From Theocolax elegans (taxonomy: Eukaryota; Arthropoda; Insecta; Hymenoptera; Cerocephalidae): a DNA stretch of 64,000 bases. Location: positions 23,935,365 to 23,999,364 of the forward strand of contig CM047431.1 of NCBI GenBank assembly GCA_026168455.1. The letters are read 5' to 3'. Of this stretch, positions 13,404 through 26,330 are shown one piece after another (the stretch's first letter is position 1; each line of letters begins with the position of its first letter). The translations under genes and the position numbers were made by a program. The notes beneath the pieces are model-generated. The model had not been told where the DNA came from and ran no database searches. It worked only from the letters and a program-made list of their open reading frames with translations.

Positions 13404-16400
13404 ATATCCCAAAATATCATAGATAACCCGGAAACATCCAGGATATTCCGAAATTGATGGAAATATCCCGAAATATCCCAGAAAATCACAAAACATCCAG
13501 GAAATCCCGAAATTGGTGGAGATATCCCGAAATAACCAAGAAAATCCCCAATCATACAGTAAAGCCCGTAATTGGTGGAGATATCCCGAAATACCCCAGA
13601 AAATCTTGAAACATCCAGGAAATACCGAAATTGATGGACATATCCCGGAATACCATAAAATTCCCGAAATGTCTAGGAAATCCCTCAGTTAGTGAATTTA
13701 TCCCGAACTACCTCAGAAAATCCCCAATCATACAGGAAAGCCCGTAATTGGTGGAGATATCCGAAATACCCCAGAAAATCTTGAAACATTCAGGAAAGCC
13801 CGTAATTGGTAGAGATATCCCGGAATACCTCAAAATACCCGAAATGTCCAGGAACTTCCTCAGTTAGTGAATTTATCCCGTAATGCCCCAGAAAATGCCG
13901 AAACATCCAGGAAGTCCCGAAATTGGTGGATTTGTCCCGAAATACCCCAGAAAATCTCGAAACATCCGGGAAATACCGAAATTGGTGGAGATATCCCGGG
14001 ATACCTCAAAATTCTCTAAATGTCCAGGAAATCCCGAAATTAGTGAATTTATCCCGAAATACCTCAGAAAATCCCTAAACATCCAGGAAATCCCGAAATT
14101 GGTGGAGATATCCCAAAATAACAGAGATAATCCGGACACATCCAGGATATTCCGAAATTGGTGGAAGTATCCCGAAATATCGCAGATAATCCGGAAACAT
14201 CCAGGAAATCCCGAAATTGATGGATTTATCCCGAAATACCCCAGAAAATCTTGAAACATCCAGGAAATGTCCAGGAAATCCCTCAGTTAGTGAAATTATC
14301 CCGAAATGCACCAGAAAATCTCGAAACATCCAGGATATCCCGAAATTGGTGGAGATATCCCGGGATACCTCAAAATTCCCGAAACATCCAGGAAATCCCG
14401 AAATTGGTGTATTTATCCCGAAATACCCCAGACAATTCCCAAACATCCAGGAAATTCCGAAATTGGCGGAGATATCTCGAAATACCTCAAGAACTCCCGA
14501 AACGTTCAAGAAATGCCCAAATTGGTGGAGATATGCCGAATACCCAAAATAACATAGATAATCCGGACCATCCAGGATATTCCGAAATTGGTGGAATATC
14601 CCGAAATATCGCAGATAATCCGAAAACATCCAGGAAATCCCGAAATTGATGGATTTATCCCGAAATACCCCAGAAAATCTTGAAACATCCAGGAATTACC
14701 GAAATTGGTGGAGATATCCCGGAATAACACAAATTCTCGAAATGTCCAGGAAATCCCTCAGTTAGTGAAATTATCCCCAAATGCACCAGAAATCTCGAAA
14801 CGTCCAGGAAATTCCGAAATTGGTGGAGATATCCCGGGATACCTCAAAATTCCCGAAACATCCAGGAAATCCCGACATTGGTGGAGATATCCCGGAATAC
14901 CTCAAAAAATCCCGACGCATCCAGGAAATCCCGAAATTGGTGTATGTATCCCGAAATACCCCAGAAAATCTCGAAGCATCCAGGAAATCCCGAATTGGTG
15001 TATTTATATCCCGAAATACCCCAGATAATCTCGAAACATCCAGAAAATACCGAAATTGGTGGAGATATCCCGGAATAACTCAAAATTACCGAAGCATCCA
15101 GGAAATCCCTCAGTTAGTGAATTTATCCCGAAATAACCCAGACATTCCCAAACATCCAGGAAATTCCGAAATTGGTGGAGATATCCCGGCATGCCTCAAA
15201 ATTCCCGACATGTTCCACGAAATCCGAAATTGGTGGAGATATCCCGAAATACCTCAAGAACTCCCGAAACGATTAGAAATGCCGATATTGGTGGAGATAT
15301 CCCGGAATACCTCAGAAAATCCGGAAACATCCAGGAAATCCCGAAATTGGTGGATTTACCCGAAATACCCCAGAAAATCTCGAAACATCCAGGAAATATC
15401 GTAATTGGTTCAGATATCCCGGATAAACTCAAAATTCCCGAATGTCCAAGGAATATCTCTTTAGTAAATTTATCCCGAAATACCCCAGACAATTCCCAAA
15501 AATCCAAGAAATTCCGAAATCGGTGGAGATATCCCGGAATTCCTCAAAATTCCGAAATGTCCAGGAAGTCCCGAAATTGGTAGAGATTCCCGGAATAGCT
15601 CATAATTCCCGAAAATGTCCAGGAAATCCCTCAGTTAGTGAGTTTGTCCCGAAATACCCCGAAATCCCGAAACCTACAGGAAATCCAGAAATTGGTGGAG
15701 ATACTCTCAAAATACCATAGATAATCCGGAAACATCCAGGATATCCCGAAATTGGCGGAGATATCCCGAATTACCTCAAGAACTCCCGAAACGTTCAAGA
15801 AATGCCTAAATTGGTGGAGATATGCCGGAATACCTCAGAAAATCCCGTATCATCCTGGCAATCCCGACATTGGTGGAGATATCCCGGAATACCTCATAAA
15901 ATCCCGAAGCATCCAGGAAATCCCGAATTGGTGGAGATATCTCGAAATACCACAGATAATGTCGAAACATCCGGGAAATATCCGAAATTGGTGGAGATAT
16001 CCCGGATACCTCAAAATTCTCTAAATGTCCAGGAAATTCCCGAATTAGTGAATTTATCCCGAAATCCTCCAGAAAATCCCTAAACATCCAGGAAATCCCG
16101 AAATTGGTGGAGATATCCCAAAATACAGAGATAATCCGGACACATCCAGGATATTCCGAAATTGTGGAAGTATCCCGAAATATCGCAGATAATCCGGAAA
16201 CATCCAGGCAATCCCGAAATTGATGGATTTATCCCGACAATACCCCAGAAAATCTTGAAACTCCAGGAAATGTCCAGGAAATCCCTCAGTTAGTGAAATT
16301 ATCCCGAAATGCACCAGAAACTCTCGAGACAATCCAGGATATCCCGAAATTGGTGGAGATATCCCGGAATACCTCAAAAAATCCCGACGCATCCAGGAAA

Positions 16401-19400
16401 TCCCGAAATTGGTGTTGTATCCCGAAATACCCCAGAAAATCTCGAAGGCATCCAGGAATCCCGAAATTGGTGTATTATCCGAAATACCCCAGATAATCTC
16501 GAAACATCCAGGAAATACCGAAATTGGTGGAGATATCCCGGAATAACCTCAAAATTACCGAAGCATCCAGGAAATCCCTCAGTTAGTGAATTTATCCCGA
16601 AATAACCCAGACAATTCCCAAACATCCAGGAAATTCCGAAATTGGCGGAGATATCCCGAATTACCTCAAGAACTCCCGAAACGTTCAAGAAATGCCTAAA
16701 TTGGTGGAGATATGCCGGAATACCTCAGAAAATCCCGTATCATCCTGGCAATCCCGACATTGGTGGAGATATCCCGGAATACCTCATAAAATCCCGAAGC
16801 ATCCAGGAAATCCCCGAAATTGGTGAGATATCTCGAAATACCACAGATAATGTCGAAACATCCGGGAAATACCGAAATTGGTGGAGATATCCCGGGATAC
16901 CTCAAAATTCTCTAAATGTCCAGGAAATCCGAAATTAGTGAATTTATCCCGAAATACCTCAGAAAATCCCCTAAACATCCAGGAAATCCCGAATTGGTGG
17001 GAGATATCCCAAAATAACAGAGATAATCCGGACACATCCAGGATATTCCGAAATTGGTGGAAGTATCCCGAAATATCGCAGATAATCCGAAACATCCAGG
17101 AAATCCCGAAATTGATGGATTTATTCCCGGAAATACCCCAGAAATCTCGAAGCATCGAGGAAATTGGTGTATTTATCCCGAATACCCCAGATAATCTCGA
17201 AACATCGAGGAAATACCGAAATTGGTGGAGATATCCCGGAATAACTCAAAATTACCGAAGCATCCAGGAAAAACCCTCAGTTAGTGAATTTATCCCGAAA
17301 TACCCCAGACAATTCCCAAAACATCCAGGAAATTCCGAAATTGGCGGATTTATCCCGAAATACCCCAGAAAATCTTGAACATCCAGGAATTACCGAAATT
17401 GGTGGAGATATCCGGAATAACACAAAATTCTCGAAATGTCCAGGAAATCCCTCAGTTAGTGAAATTATTCCCAAATGCACCAGAAAATCTCGAAACGTCC
17501 AGGAAATTCCGAAATTGGTGGAGATATCCCGGGATACCTCAAAATTCCCGAAACATCCAGGAAATCCCGAAATTGGTGTATTTATCCCGAAATACGCCAG
17601 AAAATCTCGAAACATCCAAGGAATCCCGAAATTGGTGTATGTATCCCGAAATACCCCAGAAAATCTCGAAGCATCCAGGAAATCCCGAAATTGGTGTATT
17701 TATCCCGAAATACCCCAGATAATCACGAAACATCCGGAATATACCGAATTGGTGGAGATATCCGGAATAACTCAAATTACCGAAGCATCCAGGAAAACCA
17801 TCAGTTAGCTGAATTTATCCCAAAATACCCAGACAGTTCCGAACATCCAGGAAATCCCGACATTGGTGAGATACCGGGATTTCCTCAAAATTCCCGAATG
17901 TCCAGCTAATTCCGAATTGGTGAGAATATCCCAAAATAGTCATAGATAATCCGGAAACATCCAGGATATTCCGAAATGATGGAAATATCCCCAAAATACC
18001 GCGGATAATCCGGAAACATCCAGGAAATCCCAAATTGGTGGATTATCCCGAAAATACCCCGAAAATCTCGGAAAAATCCAGGAAATACCGAAGCTGGTGG
18101 AGATATCCCGGAATAACACAAAATTCTTGAAATGTCCAGGAAATCCTTCGATTAGGAATTATCCCGAAATACCCCAGAAAATCCCGAAACCTCCAGGAAA
18201 TCCCGAAATTGGTGGAGATATCCCGAAAAACCCAGAAAATCCCAACATACAGGAATCCCGAAATTGTTCCGGATTTATCCCGAAATTACTCCAAGAAAAT
18301 CTCGAAACATCCAGGACATAGCGAATTGGTGGAGATATCCCGGAATACCTCAGAGCATCCCCGCATGCATCAAAGGGAAATCCCTCAGTTAGTGAAATTA
18401 TCCCGAAATGCACTAGGAAAATCTCGAAACATCCAGGAAATCCCGAAATTGGTGGAGATATCCCGGATACCTCAGAAAATCCCGACGCATCCAGGAACTC
18501 CTCAGTTAGGGAAATTATCCCCGAAATGCACCCGAAAATCTCGAAGCATCCAGGAAATACCCGAAATTGGTGGAGATATCCCGGGATACCTCACAACTTC
18601 CCCAAAACATCCAGGAAATCCCGAAATTGGTGTATTTCTCCCGAAATACCCCAGGAAATCTCGGAACATCCAAGAAATCCCCGAAATGGGTGTATGTACC
18701 CGAAATAACCCAGAAAATCCCCAATCATACAGGAAATCCCGAAATTGGGGGAATATCCCGAAATACTGCAGATAATCCGGAAACATCAGGAAATCCCGAA
18801 ATTGGTGGGAATAACCCGAAATATCGCAGATAATCCCGAAACATGCAGGAAATCCCGAAATTGGTGGAGATATCCCAAATAACAAAGATAATCCGGAACA
18901 TCCCAGGATATTCCGAAATTGGTGAAATATCCCAAAATATTGCAGATAATCCGGAAACATCCAGGAAATCCCGAAATTGGTGGGAATATCCCGAAATATC
19001 GCAGATAATCCGGAAACATCCAGGATATTCCGAAATTGGTGAAATATCCCAAAATATCGCAGATAATCCCGAAACATCCAGGAAATCCCGAAATTGGTGG
19101 AGATATCCCAAAATAATATAGATTATCCGGAAACATCCAGGATATTCCGAAATTGGTGGAAATATGCCTAAATATCGCAGATAATCCGGAAACATCCAGG
19201 TCATCCCGAAATTGGTTGAGATATCCCGGAATACCTTAAAATTCCCGAAATGTCTAGGAAATCCCGCAGTTAGTGAATTTATCACGAACTACCTCAGAAA
19301 ATCCCGAAACTTCCAGGACATCCCGAAATTGGTGGAGATATCCGGGAATGCCTCATAATTCCCGAAATGTCCAGGTAATTCCGAAATTGGTGGAGATATC

Positions 19401-20279
19401 CCAAAATACCATAGATAATCCGGAAACATCCAGGATATTCCGAAATTGGTGGATTTATCCCCAAATACCCCAGAAATCTCGATACATCCAGGAAATCCCG
19501 AAATTGGTGTATTTATCCCGAAATACACCACAAAATCTCGAAACATCCAGAGAATTCCAAATTGGTGGAGAAATCCAGGAATATCTCAGAAAATACCGAA
19601 ACATCCAGCATATCCCGAAATTGATGGAGATATCCCAAAATACCATAGATAATATGGAAACATCCAGGATATTCCGAAAATTGGTGGCAATATCCCGAAA
19701 TAACCCAGAAAATCCCCAAACATACAGGAAAGCCCGTAATTGGTGGAGATATCCCGGAATACCTCAGAAATCCCGATGCATCCAGGAAATCTCTCAGTTT
19801 CTGAAATATTCCCGAAATGCACAGGAAAATCTCGAAACATCCAGAAAATCCCGAAATTGGTGGATTTATCCCGAAATACCTTAGAAAATCCCGAAACATC
19901 CAGGAAATCCCGAAATTGGTGGCGATATCCAAAATAGCATAGATAATCCGGACACATCCAGGATATTCCGAAATTGGTGGAAATATCCCGAAATATCGCA
20001 GATAATCCGGAAACATCCAGGAAATCCCGAAATTGATGGATTTATCCCGAAATACCCCAGAAAATCTTGATAACATCCAGGAAATACCGTAATTGGTGGA
20101 GATATCCCGGTATACCGCAAAAATCCCGAACTGTCCAGGAAATCCCTCATTTAGTGAATTTATCCCAAAATACCCCAGACAGTTCCGAAACATCCAGGAA
20201 ATCCCGAAATTGGTGGAGATATCCGGGAATTCCTCAAAATTCCCGAATGTCCAGCTAATTCCGAAATTGGTGGAGATAT
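13404..20279. repeat. 59-bp satellite, subfamily A, block 2
   Basis: The array resumes at ATATCCCAAAATATCATAG and continues to the second insert. Monomers are the same as in block 1, with many CCGCAGATAATCCGG variants at 18.7-19.2 kb (and in the partner at 10.4-10.9 kb). The 14.5-18.95 kb part is dense in one-base indels. Confidence 0.95.
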
Positions 20280-20369
20280 TACAATAGCTTACCAAACGAA
20301 CTTAAAAATATAGATAATATTAAAGTAAAAAAGCAAATTAAAAAACTGGATCAAGACAAACATATAAAG
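20280..20369 (+). pseudogene. reverse-transcriptase C-terminal tail, copy 2
   Basis: Same start as copy 1 (YNSLPNELKNI), but base losses in two A-runs (GTAAAAAAGCAAATT here) shift the frame before the lysine-rich end. Both losses are in homopolymers and could be sequencing errors. Confidence 0.6.
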
Positions 20370-20513
20370 AATTAGTATGAATAACTCAGTAAAAATTGAT
20401 TGTACTCGAATAAAAATATGGTTTTGTAAGTTAATTAGTCAAAAAAATCAGGTACTTGCAAACACATCAATAATTAATTCTTTCATTTTTAATAATTAAT
20501 TCATTTTTAACAG

Positions 20514-21469
20514 ATAAAAATAATCAATTTGTTAGATGTGTAAATCCTGCATTGGAAGTCCTACAGGATAATGCAGTATTTGACAAATTGTTACTTAATG
20601 TTAGAACATATCTATGCGCAAATGGTAAATGTAACAAGTACTACAAACGATCGCATCGCAGAATATCTGTTTACAACTACAATAAAATGGAAAAAAACAG
20701 AAAATATCAGCAATTTAATTCTATTTGCAACTGAAGTAATTAATATGAACTTTCTTGAAGAGGCATATAAATTTTCAGTTGCAGAGGATGCGGTGAGTTT
20801 GAGTGATAAACATAAAGCTATACCGGATAAAACATTGAAAAAAGACAAAAAACATCTATTTGATAAGGTATGTGAAACAAAAATTAATCGAGTAGCTCCT
20901 GGTTTTAAATACATAAGTTTTGTAAAAGAAACAACAGAATGTAACAAAGTTAAAGATGAAGTTGTAAAAGAAAAATATGATCCTATAGACTCAGCATATA
21001 CTAAAATAGACAAAATGGCTGAAGATAATGCCACAAATATGAAGGTCACTAATCCACCAGGGAAGAAATTACAGCAAGTTAACTCTTACCGCATGTCCTA
21101 TGGAGATCTAAACTACATTGGATAGAATAAAGCAATTTTTTATTTTGATAGGGGAATAAGAGGAAAACAATTTTTACAAATTCTGTTACCCACTGAAACA
21201 GCAGCCTAAATACAAAGATCTAGTAGTTATAGATGATATAGTATTTACATCAGCATGTAAATGTGATTCTTCAAAACAACATCAGGAAATGTTCCCACAT
21301 TACAGAGTCACTTGTGCGGTTGGACTCACTTGCCCTGCAAGACCCAAACAACATCGAGAAAATTATTTTTGCAAGAAACAGAAATGCGACAACAGAACGT
21401 TCACAACTGCTAGAGCCATGGTTAACAAGATTTTGGTGAAAAATAAGGAAAAATGTTTAAACAAGTAAT
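20514..21469 (+). pseudogene. exon-like segment, unidentified cysteine-containing protein, copy 2
   Basis: Partner of 12178-13129, again preceded by a TTTTTAACAG acceptor-like site. The longest open stretch is 20571-21125, ending in the same TAG context as copy 1. It contains a Lys/Glu/Asp-rich central part with no transmembrane segment or signal peptide visible. The cysteine-rich end follows to a TAA at 21467-21469. The first ~70 nt of that open stretch are in a different frame from the best match to copy 1, so the ATG at 20571 is not a reliable start. Family not recognised. Shared breaks (the TAG) suggest a true relic, while the one-base differences may be technical. Confidence 0.5.
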
Positions 21470-21740
21470 AATATTAAACAATAATATGAGCATTTAAATA
21501 TAAATTTAAAGTGTTTAAAAAAATGTAAAAGAGTGATGCACTAAACAGTATACTATTTATATTGATTAAGTTGTTAAACTCTTATTTAAATATAGTATTA
21601 GGTTAATTAGTATTAGGATATAGTGTTAAGTTCTCCGGCTCCTATGTACAGGTGCAGTGTGCACCTCTATAGGATACATATTTTATTGTAAAATATTGTA
21701 ATGTCTGGAGTTAATAAATAAATAAATAAATAAATAAAAA
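21470..21740 (+). other. 3' untranslated-like region with (TAAA)n tail, copy 2
   Basis: Same as 13130-13403, with the TAAA run at about 21713-21740 adjoining the satellite ATATCCC. Single-base differences from copy 1 lie in A or T runs. Confidence 0.65.
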
Positions 21741-24088
21741 ATATCCCAAAATATCATAGATAACCGGAAACATCCAGGATATTCCGAAATTGATGGAATA
21801 TCCCGAAATATCCCAGAAAATCACAAACATCCAGGAAATCCCGAAATTGGTGGAGATATCCCGAAATAACCAAGAAATCCCCAATCATACAGTAAAGCCC
21901 GTAATTGGTGGAGATATCCCGAAATACCCCAGAAAATCTTGAAACATCCAGGAAATACCGAAATTGATGGACATATCCCGGAATACCATAAAATTCCCGA
22001 AATGTCTAGGAAATCCCTCAGTTAGTGAATTTATCCCGAACTACCTCAGAAAATCCCCAATCATACAGGAAAGCCCGTAATTGGTGGAGATATCCGAAAT
22101 ACCCCAGAAATCTTGAAACATTCAGGAAAGCCCGTAATTGGTAGAGATATCCCGGAATACCTCAAAATACCCGAAATGTCCAGGAACTTCCTCAGTTAGT
22201 GAATTTATCCCGTAATGCCCCAGAAAATGCCGAAACATCCAGGAAGTCCCGAAATTGGTGGATTTGTCCCGAAATACCCCAGAAAATCTCGAAACATCCG
22301 GGAAATACCGAAATTGGTGGAGATATCCCGGGATACCTCAAAATTCTCTAAATGTCCAGGAAATCCCGAAATTAGTGAATTTATCCCGAAATACCTCAGA
22401 AAATCCCTAAACATCCAGGAAATCCCGAAATTGGTGGAGATATCCCAAATAACAGAGATAATCCGGACACATCCAGGATATTCCGAAATTGGTGGAAGTA
22501 TCCCGAAATATCGCAGATAATCCGGAAACATCCAGGAAATCCCGAAATTGATGGATTTATCCCGAAATACCCCAGAAAATCTTGAAACATCCAGGAAATG
22601 TCCAGGAAATCCCTCAGTTAGTGAAATTATCCCGAAATGCACCAGAAAATCTCGAAACATCCAGGATATCCCGAAATTGGTGGAGATATCCGGGATACCT
22701 CAAAATTCCCGAAACATCCAGGAAATCCCGAAATTGGTGTATTTATCCCGAAATACCCAGACAATTCCCAAACATCCAGGAAATTCCGAAATTGGCGGAG
22801 ATATCTCGAAATACCTCAAGAACTCCCGAAACGTTCAAGAAATGCCCAAATTGGTGGAGATATGCCGGAATACCCAAAATAACATAGATAATCCGGACAC
22901 ATCCAGGATATTCCGAAATTGGTGGAAATATCCCGAAATATCGCAGATAATCCGAAAACATCCAGGAAATCCCGAAATTGATGGATTTATCCCGAAATAC
23001 CCCAGAAAATCTTGAAACATCCAGGAATTACCGAAATTGGTGGAGATATCCCGGAATAACACAAAATTCTCGAAATGTCCAGGAAATCCCTCAGTTAGTG
23101 AAATTATCCCCAAATGCACCAGAAAATCTCGAAACGTCCAGGAAATTCCGAAATTGGTGGAGATATCCCGGGATACCTCAAAATTCCCGAAACATCCAGG
23201 AAATCCCGACATTGGTGGAGATATCCCGGAATACCTCAAAAAATCCCGACGCATCCAGGAAATCCCGAAATTGGTGTATGTATCCCGAAATACCCCAGAA
23301 AATCTCGAAGCATCCAGGAAATCCCGAAATTGGTGTATTTATCCCGAAATACCCCAGATAATCTCGAAACATCCAGAAAATACCGAAATTGGTGGAGATA
23401 TCCCGGAATAACTCAAAATTACCGAAGCATCCAGGAAATCCCTCAGTTAGTGAATTTATCCCGAAATAACCCAGACAATTCCCAAACATCCAGGAAATTC
23501 CGAAATTGGTGGAGATATCCCGGCATGCCTCAAAATTCCCGACATGTCCACGAAATCCCGAAATTGGTGGAGATATCCCGAAATACCTCAAGAACTCCCG
23601 AAACGATTAGAAATGCCGATATTGGTGGAGATATCCCGGAATACCTCAGAAAATCCGGAAACATCCAGGAAATCCCGAAATTGGTGGATTTAACCCGAAA
23701 TACCCCAGAAAATCTCGAAACATCCAGGAAATATCGTAATTGGTTCAGATATCCCGGATAAACTCAAATTCCCGAAATGTCCAAGGAATATCTCATTTAG
23801 TAAATTTATCCCGAAATACCCCAGACAATTCCCAAAAATCCAAGAAATTCCGAAATCGGTGGAGATATCCCGGAATTCCTCAAAATTCCCGAAATGTCCA
23901 GGAAGTCCCGAAATTGGTAGAGATATCCCGGAATAGCTCATAATTCCCGAAATGTCCAGGAAATCCCTCAGTTAGTGAGTTTGTCCCGAAATACCCCGAA
24001 AATCCCGAAACATACAGGAAATCCAGAAATTGGTGGAGATATCTCAAAATACCATAGATAATCCGGAAACATCCAGGATATCCCGAAA

Positions 24089-25315
24089 TTGGCGGAGATA
24101 TCCCGAATTACCTCAAGAACTCCCGAAACGTTCAAGAAATGCCTAAATTGGTGGAGATATGCCGGAATACCTCAGAAAATCCCGTATCATCCTGGCAATC
24201 CCGACATTGGTGGAGATATCCCGGAATACCTCATAAAATCCCGAAGCATCCAGGAAATCCCGAAATTGGTGGAGATATCTCGAAATACCACAGATAATGT
24301 CGAAACATCCGGGAAATACCGAAATTGGTGGAGATATCCCGGGATACCTCAAAATTCTCTAAATGTCCAGGAAATCCCGAAATTAGTGAATTTATCCCGA
24401 AATACCTCAGAAAATCCCTAAACATCCAGGAAATCCCGAAATTGGTGGAGATATCCCAAAATAACAGAGATAATCCGGACACATCCAGGATATTCCGAAA
24501 TTGGTGGAAGTATCCCGAAATATCGCAGATAATCCGGAAACATCCAGGAAATCCCGAAATTGATGGATTTATCCCGAAATACCCCAGAAAATCTTGAAAC
24601 ATCCAGGAAATGTCCAGGAAATCCCTCAGTTAGTGAAATTATCCCGAAATGCACCAGAAAATCTCGAGACATCCAGGATATCCCGAAATTGGTGGAGATA
24701 TCCCGGAATACCTCAAAAAATCCCGACGCATCCAGGAAATCCCGAAATTGGTGTATGTATCCCGAAATACCCCAGAAAATCTCGAAGCATCCAGGAAATC
24801 CCGAAATTGGTGTATTTATCCCGAAATACCCCAGATAATCTCGAAACATCCAGGAAATACCGAAATTGGTGGAGATATCCCGGAATAACTCAAAATTACC
24901 GAAGCATCCAGGAAATCCCTCAGTTAGTGAATTTATCCCGAAATAACCCAGACAATTCCCAAACATCCAGGAAATTCCGAAATTGGCGGAGATATCCCGA
25001 ATTACCTCAAGAACTCCCGAAACGTTCAAGAAATGCCTAAATTGGTGGAGATATGCCGGAATACCTCAGAAAATCCCGTATCATCCTGGCAATCCCGACA
25101 TTGGTGGAGATATCCCGGAATACCTCATAAAATCCCGAAGCATCCAGGAAATCCCGAAATTGGTGGAGATATCTCGAAATACCACAGATAATGTCGAAAC
25201 ATCCGGGAAATACCGAAATTGGTGGAGATATCCCGGGATACCTCAAAATTCTCTAAATGTCCAGGAAATCCCGAAATTAGTGAATTTATCCCGAAATACC
25301 TCAGAAAATCCCTAA
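24089..25315. repeat. 894-bp higher-order duplication
   Basis: 24089-24421 and 24983-25315 are identical or nearly so (offset 894). They carry the rare markers CGTATCATCCTGGCAATCCC and CATCCGGGAAATACCG. A third partial copy lies at 27911-28130. The same pair is found in the noisier duplicate at 15752 and 16642. Confidence 0.88.
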
Positions 25316-26239
25316 ACATCCAGGAAATCCCGAAATTGGTGGAGATATCCCAAAATAACAGAGATAATCCGGACACATCCAGGATATTCCGAAATTGGTG
25401 GAAGTATCCCGAAATATCGCAGATAATCCGGAAACATCCAGGAAATCCCGAAATTGATGGATTTATCCCGGAATACCCCAGAAAATCTCGAAGCATCGAG
25501 GAAATTGGTGTATTTATCCCGAAATACCCCAGATAATCTCGAAACATCGAGGAAATACCGAAATTGGTGGAGATATCCCGGAATAACTCAAAATTACCGA
25601 AGCATCCAGGAAAACCCTCAGTTAGTGAATTTATCCCGAAATACCCCAGACAATTCCCAAACATCCAGGAAATTCCGAAATTGGCGGATTTATCCCGAAA
25701 TACCCCAGAAAATCTTGAAACATCCAGGAATTACCGAAATTGGTGGAGATATCCCGGAATAACACAAAATTCTCGAAATGTCCAGGAAATCCCTCAGTTA
25801 GTGAAATTATTCCCAAATGCACCAGAAAATCTCGAAACGTCCAGGAAATTCCGAAATTGGTGGAGATATCCCGGGATACCTCAAAATTCCCGAAACATCC
25901 AGGAAATCCCGAAATTGGTGTATTTATCCCGAAATACGCCAGAAAATCTCGAAACATCCAAGGAATCCCGAAATTGGTGTATGTATCCCGAAATACCCCA
26001 GAAAATCTCGAAGCATCCAGGAAATCCCGAAATTGGTGTATTTATCCCGAAATACCCCAGATAATCACGAAACATCCAGGAAATACCGAAATTGGTGGAG
26101 ATATCCCGGAATAACTCAAAATTACCGAAGCATCCAGGAAAACCATCAGTTAGTGAATTTATCCCAAAATACCCCAGACAGTTCCGAAACATCCAGGAAA
26201 TCCCGACATTGGTGGAGATATCCGGGATTTCCTCAAAAT

Positions 26240-26330
26240 TCCCGAATGTCCAGCTAATTCCGAAATTGGTGGAGATATCCCAAAATATCATAGATAATCC
26301 GGAAACATCCAGGATATTCCGAAATTGATG
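26240..26330. other. paralogous empty target site of the retroposon
   Basis: Reads through the insertion point without interruption: GTCCAGCTAATTCCGAAATT, then GGTGGAGATATCCCAAAATATCATAG in pieces, then the GATATTCCGAAATTGATGG context. The left part matches the sequence before 11942 and 20280. The right part matches the sequence after 13403 and 21740. A noisy second empty copy lies at about 17905-17990. Confidence 0.78.

Larger units (their letters stand above)
9890..18230. repeat. 8.34-kb tandem duplication, copy 1
   Basis: This segment is colinear with 18231-26575 at an offset of 8332-8347 over its whole length, including the non-satellite insertion at 11942-13403. The junction falls in an AACCCAGAAAATCCC stretch that both ends share. 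Roughly 14500-18950 contains many single-base gains and losses relative to the partner copy, mostly in short homopolymers. Substitutions are rare. This may be a recent true duplication or a duplicated, unpolished assembly segment. Confidence 0.88.
20280..21740 (+). mobile_element. 5'-truncated retroposon-like insertion, copy 2
   Basis: Same element as at 11942-13403, in the same target context and with the same truncation point and (TAAA)n tail. It was therefore duplicated along with the surrounding satellite rather than inserted independently. Confidence 0.8.

Noticed and set aside
20571..21125. Intact 184-codon gene with start at 20571
   Set aside because: The first ~70 nt are in a different frame from the segment's best match to copy 1. 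The segment is embedded in a retroposon and followed by further coding-like sequence after the stop. Kept as pseudogene.
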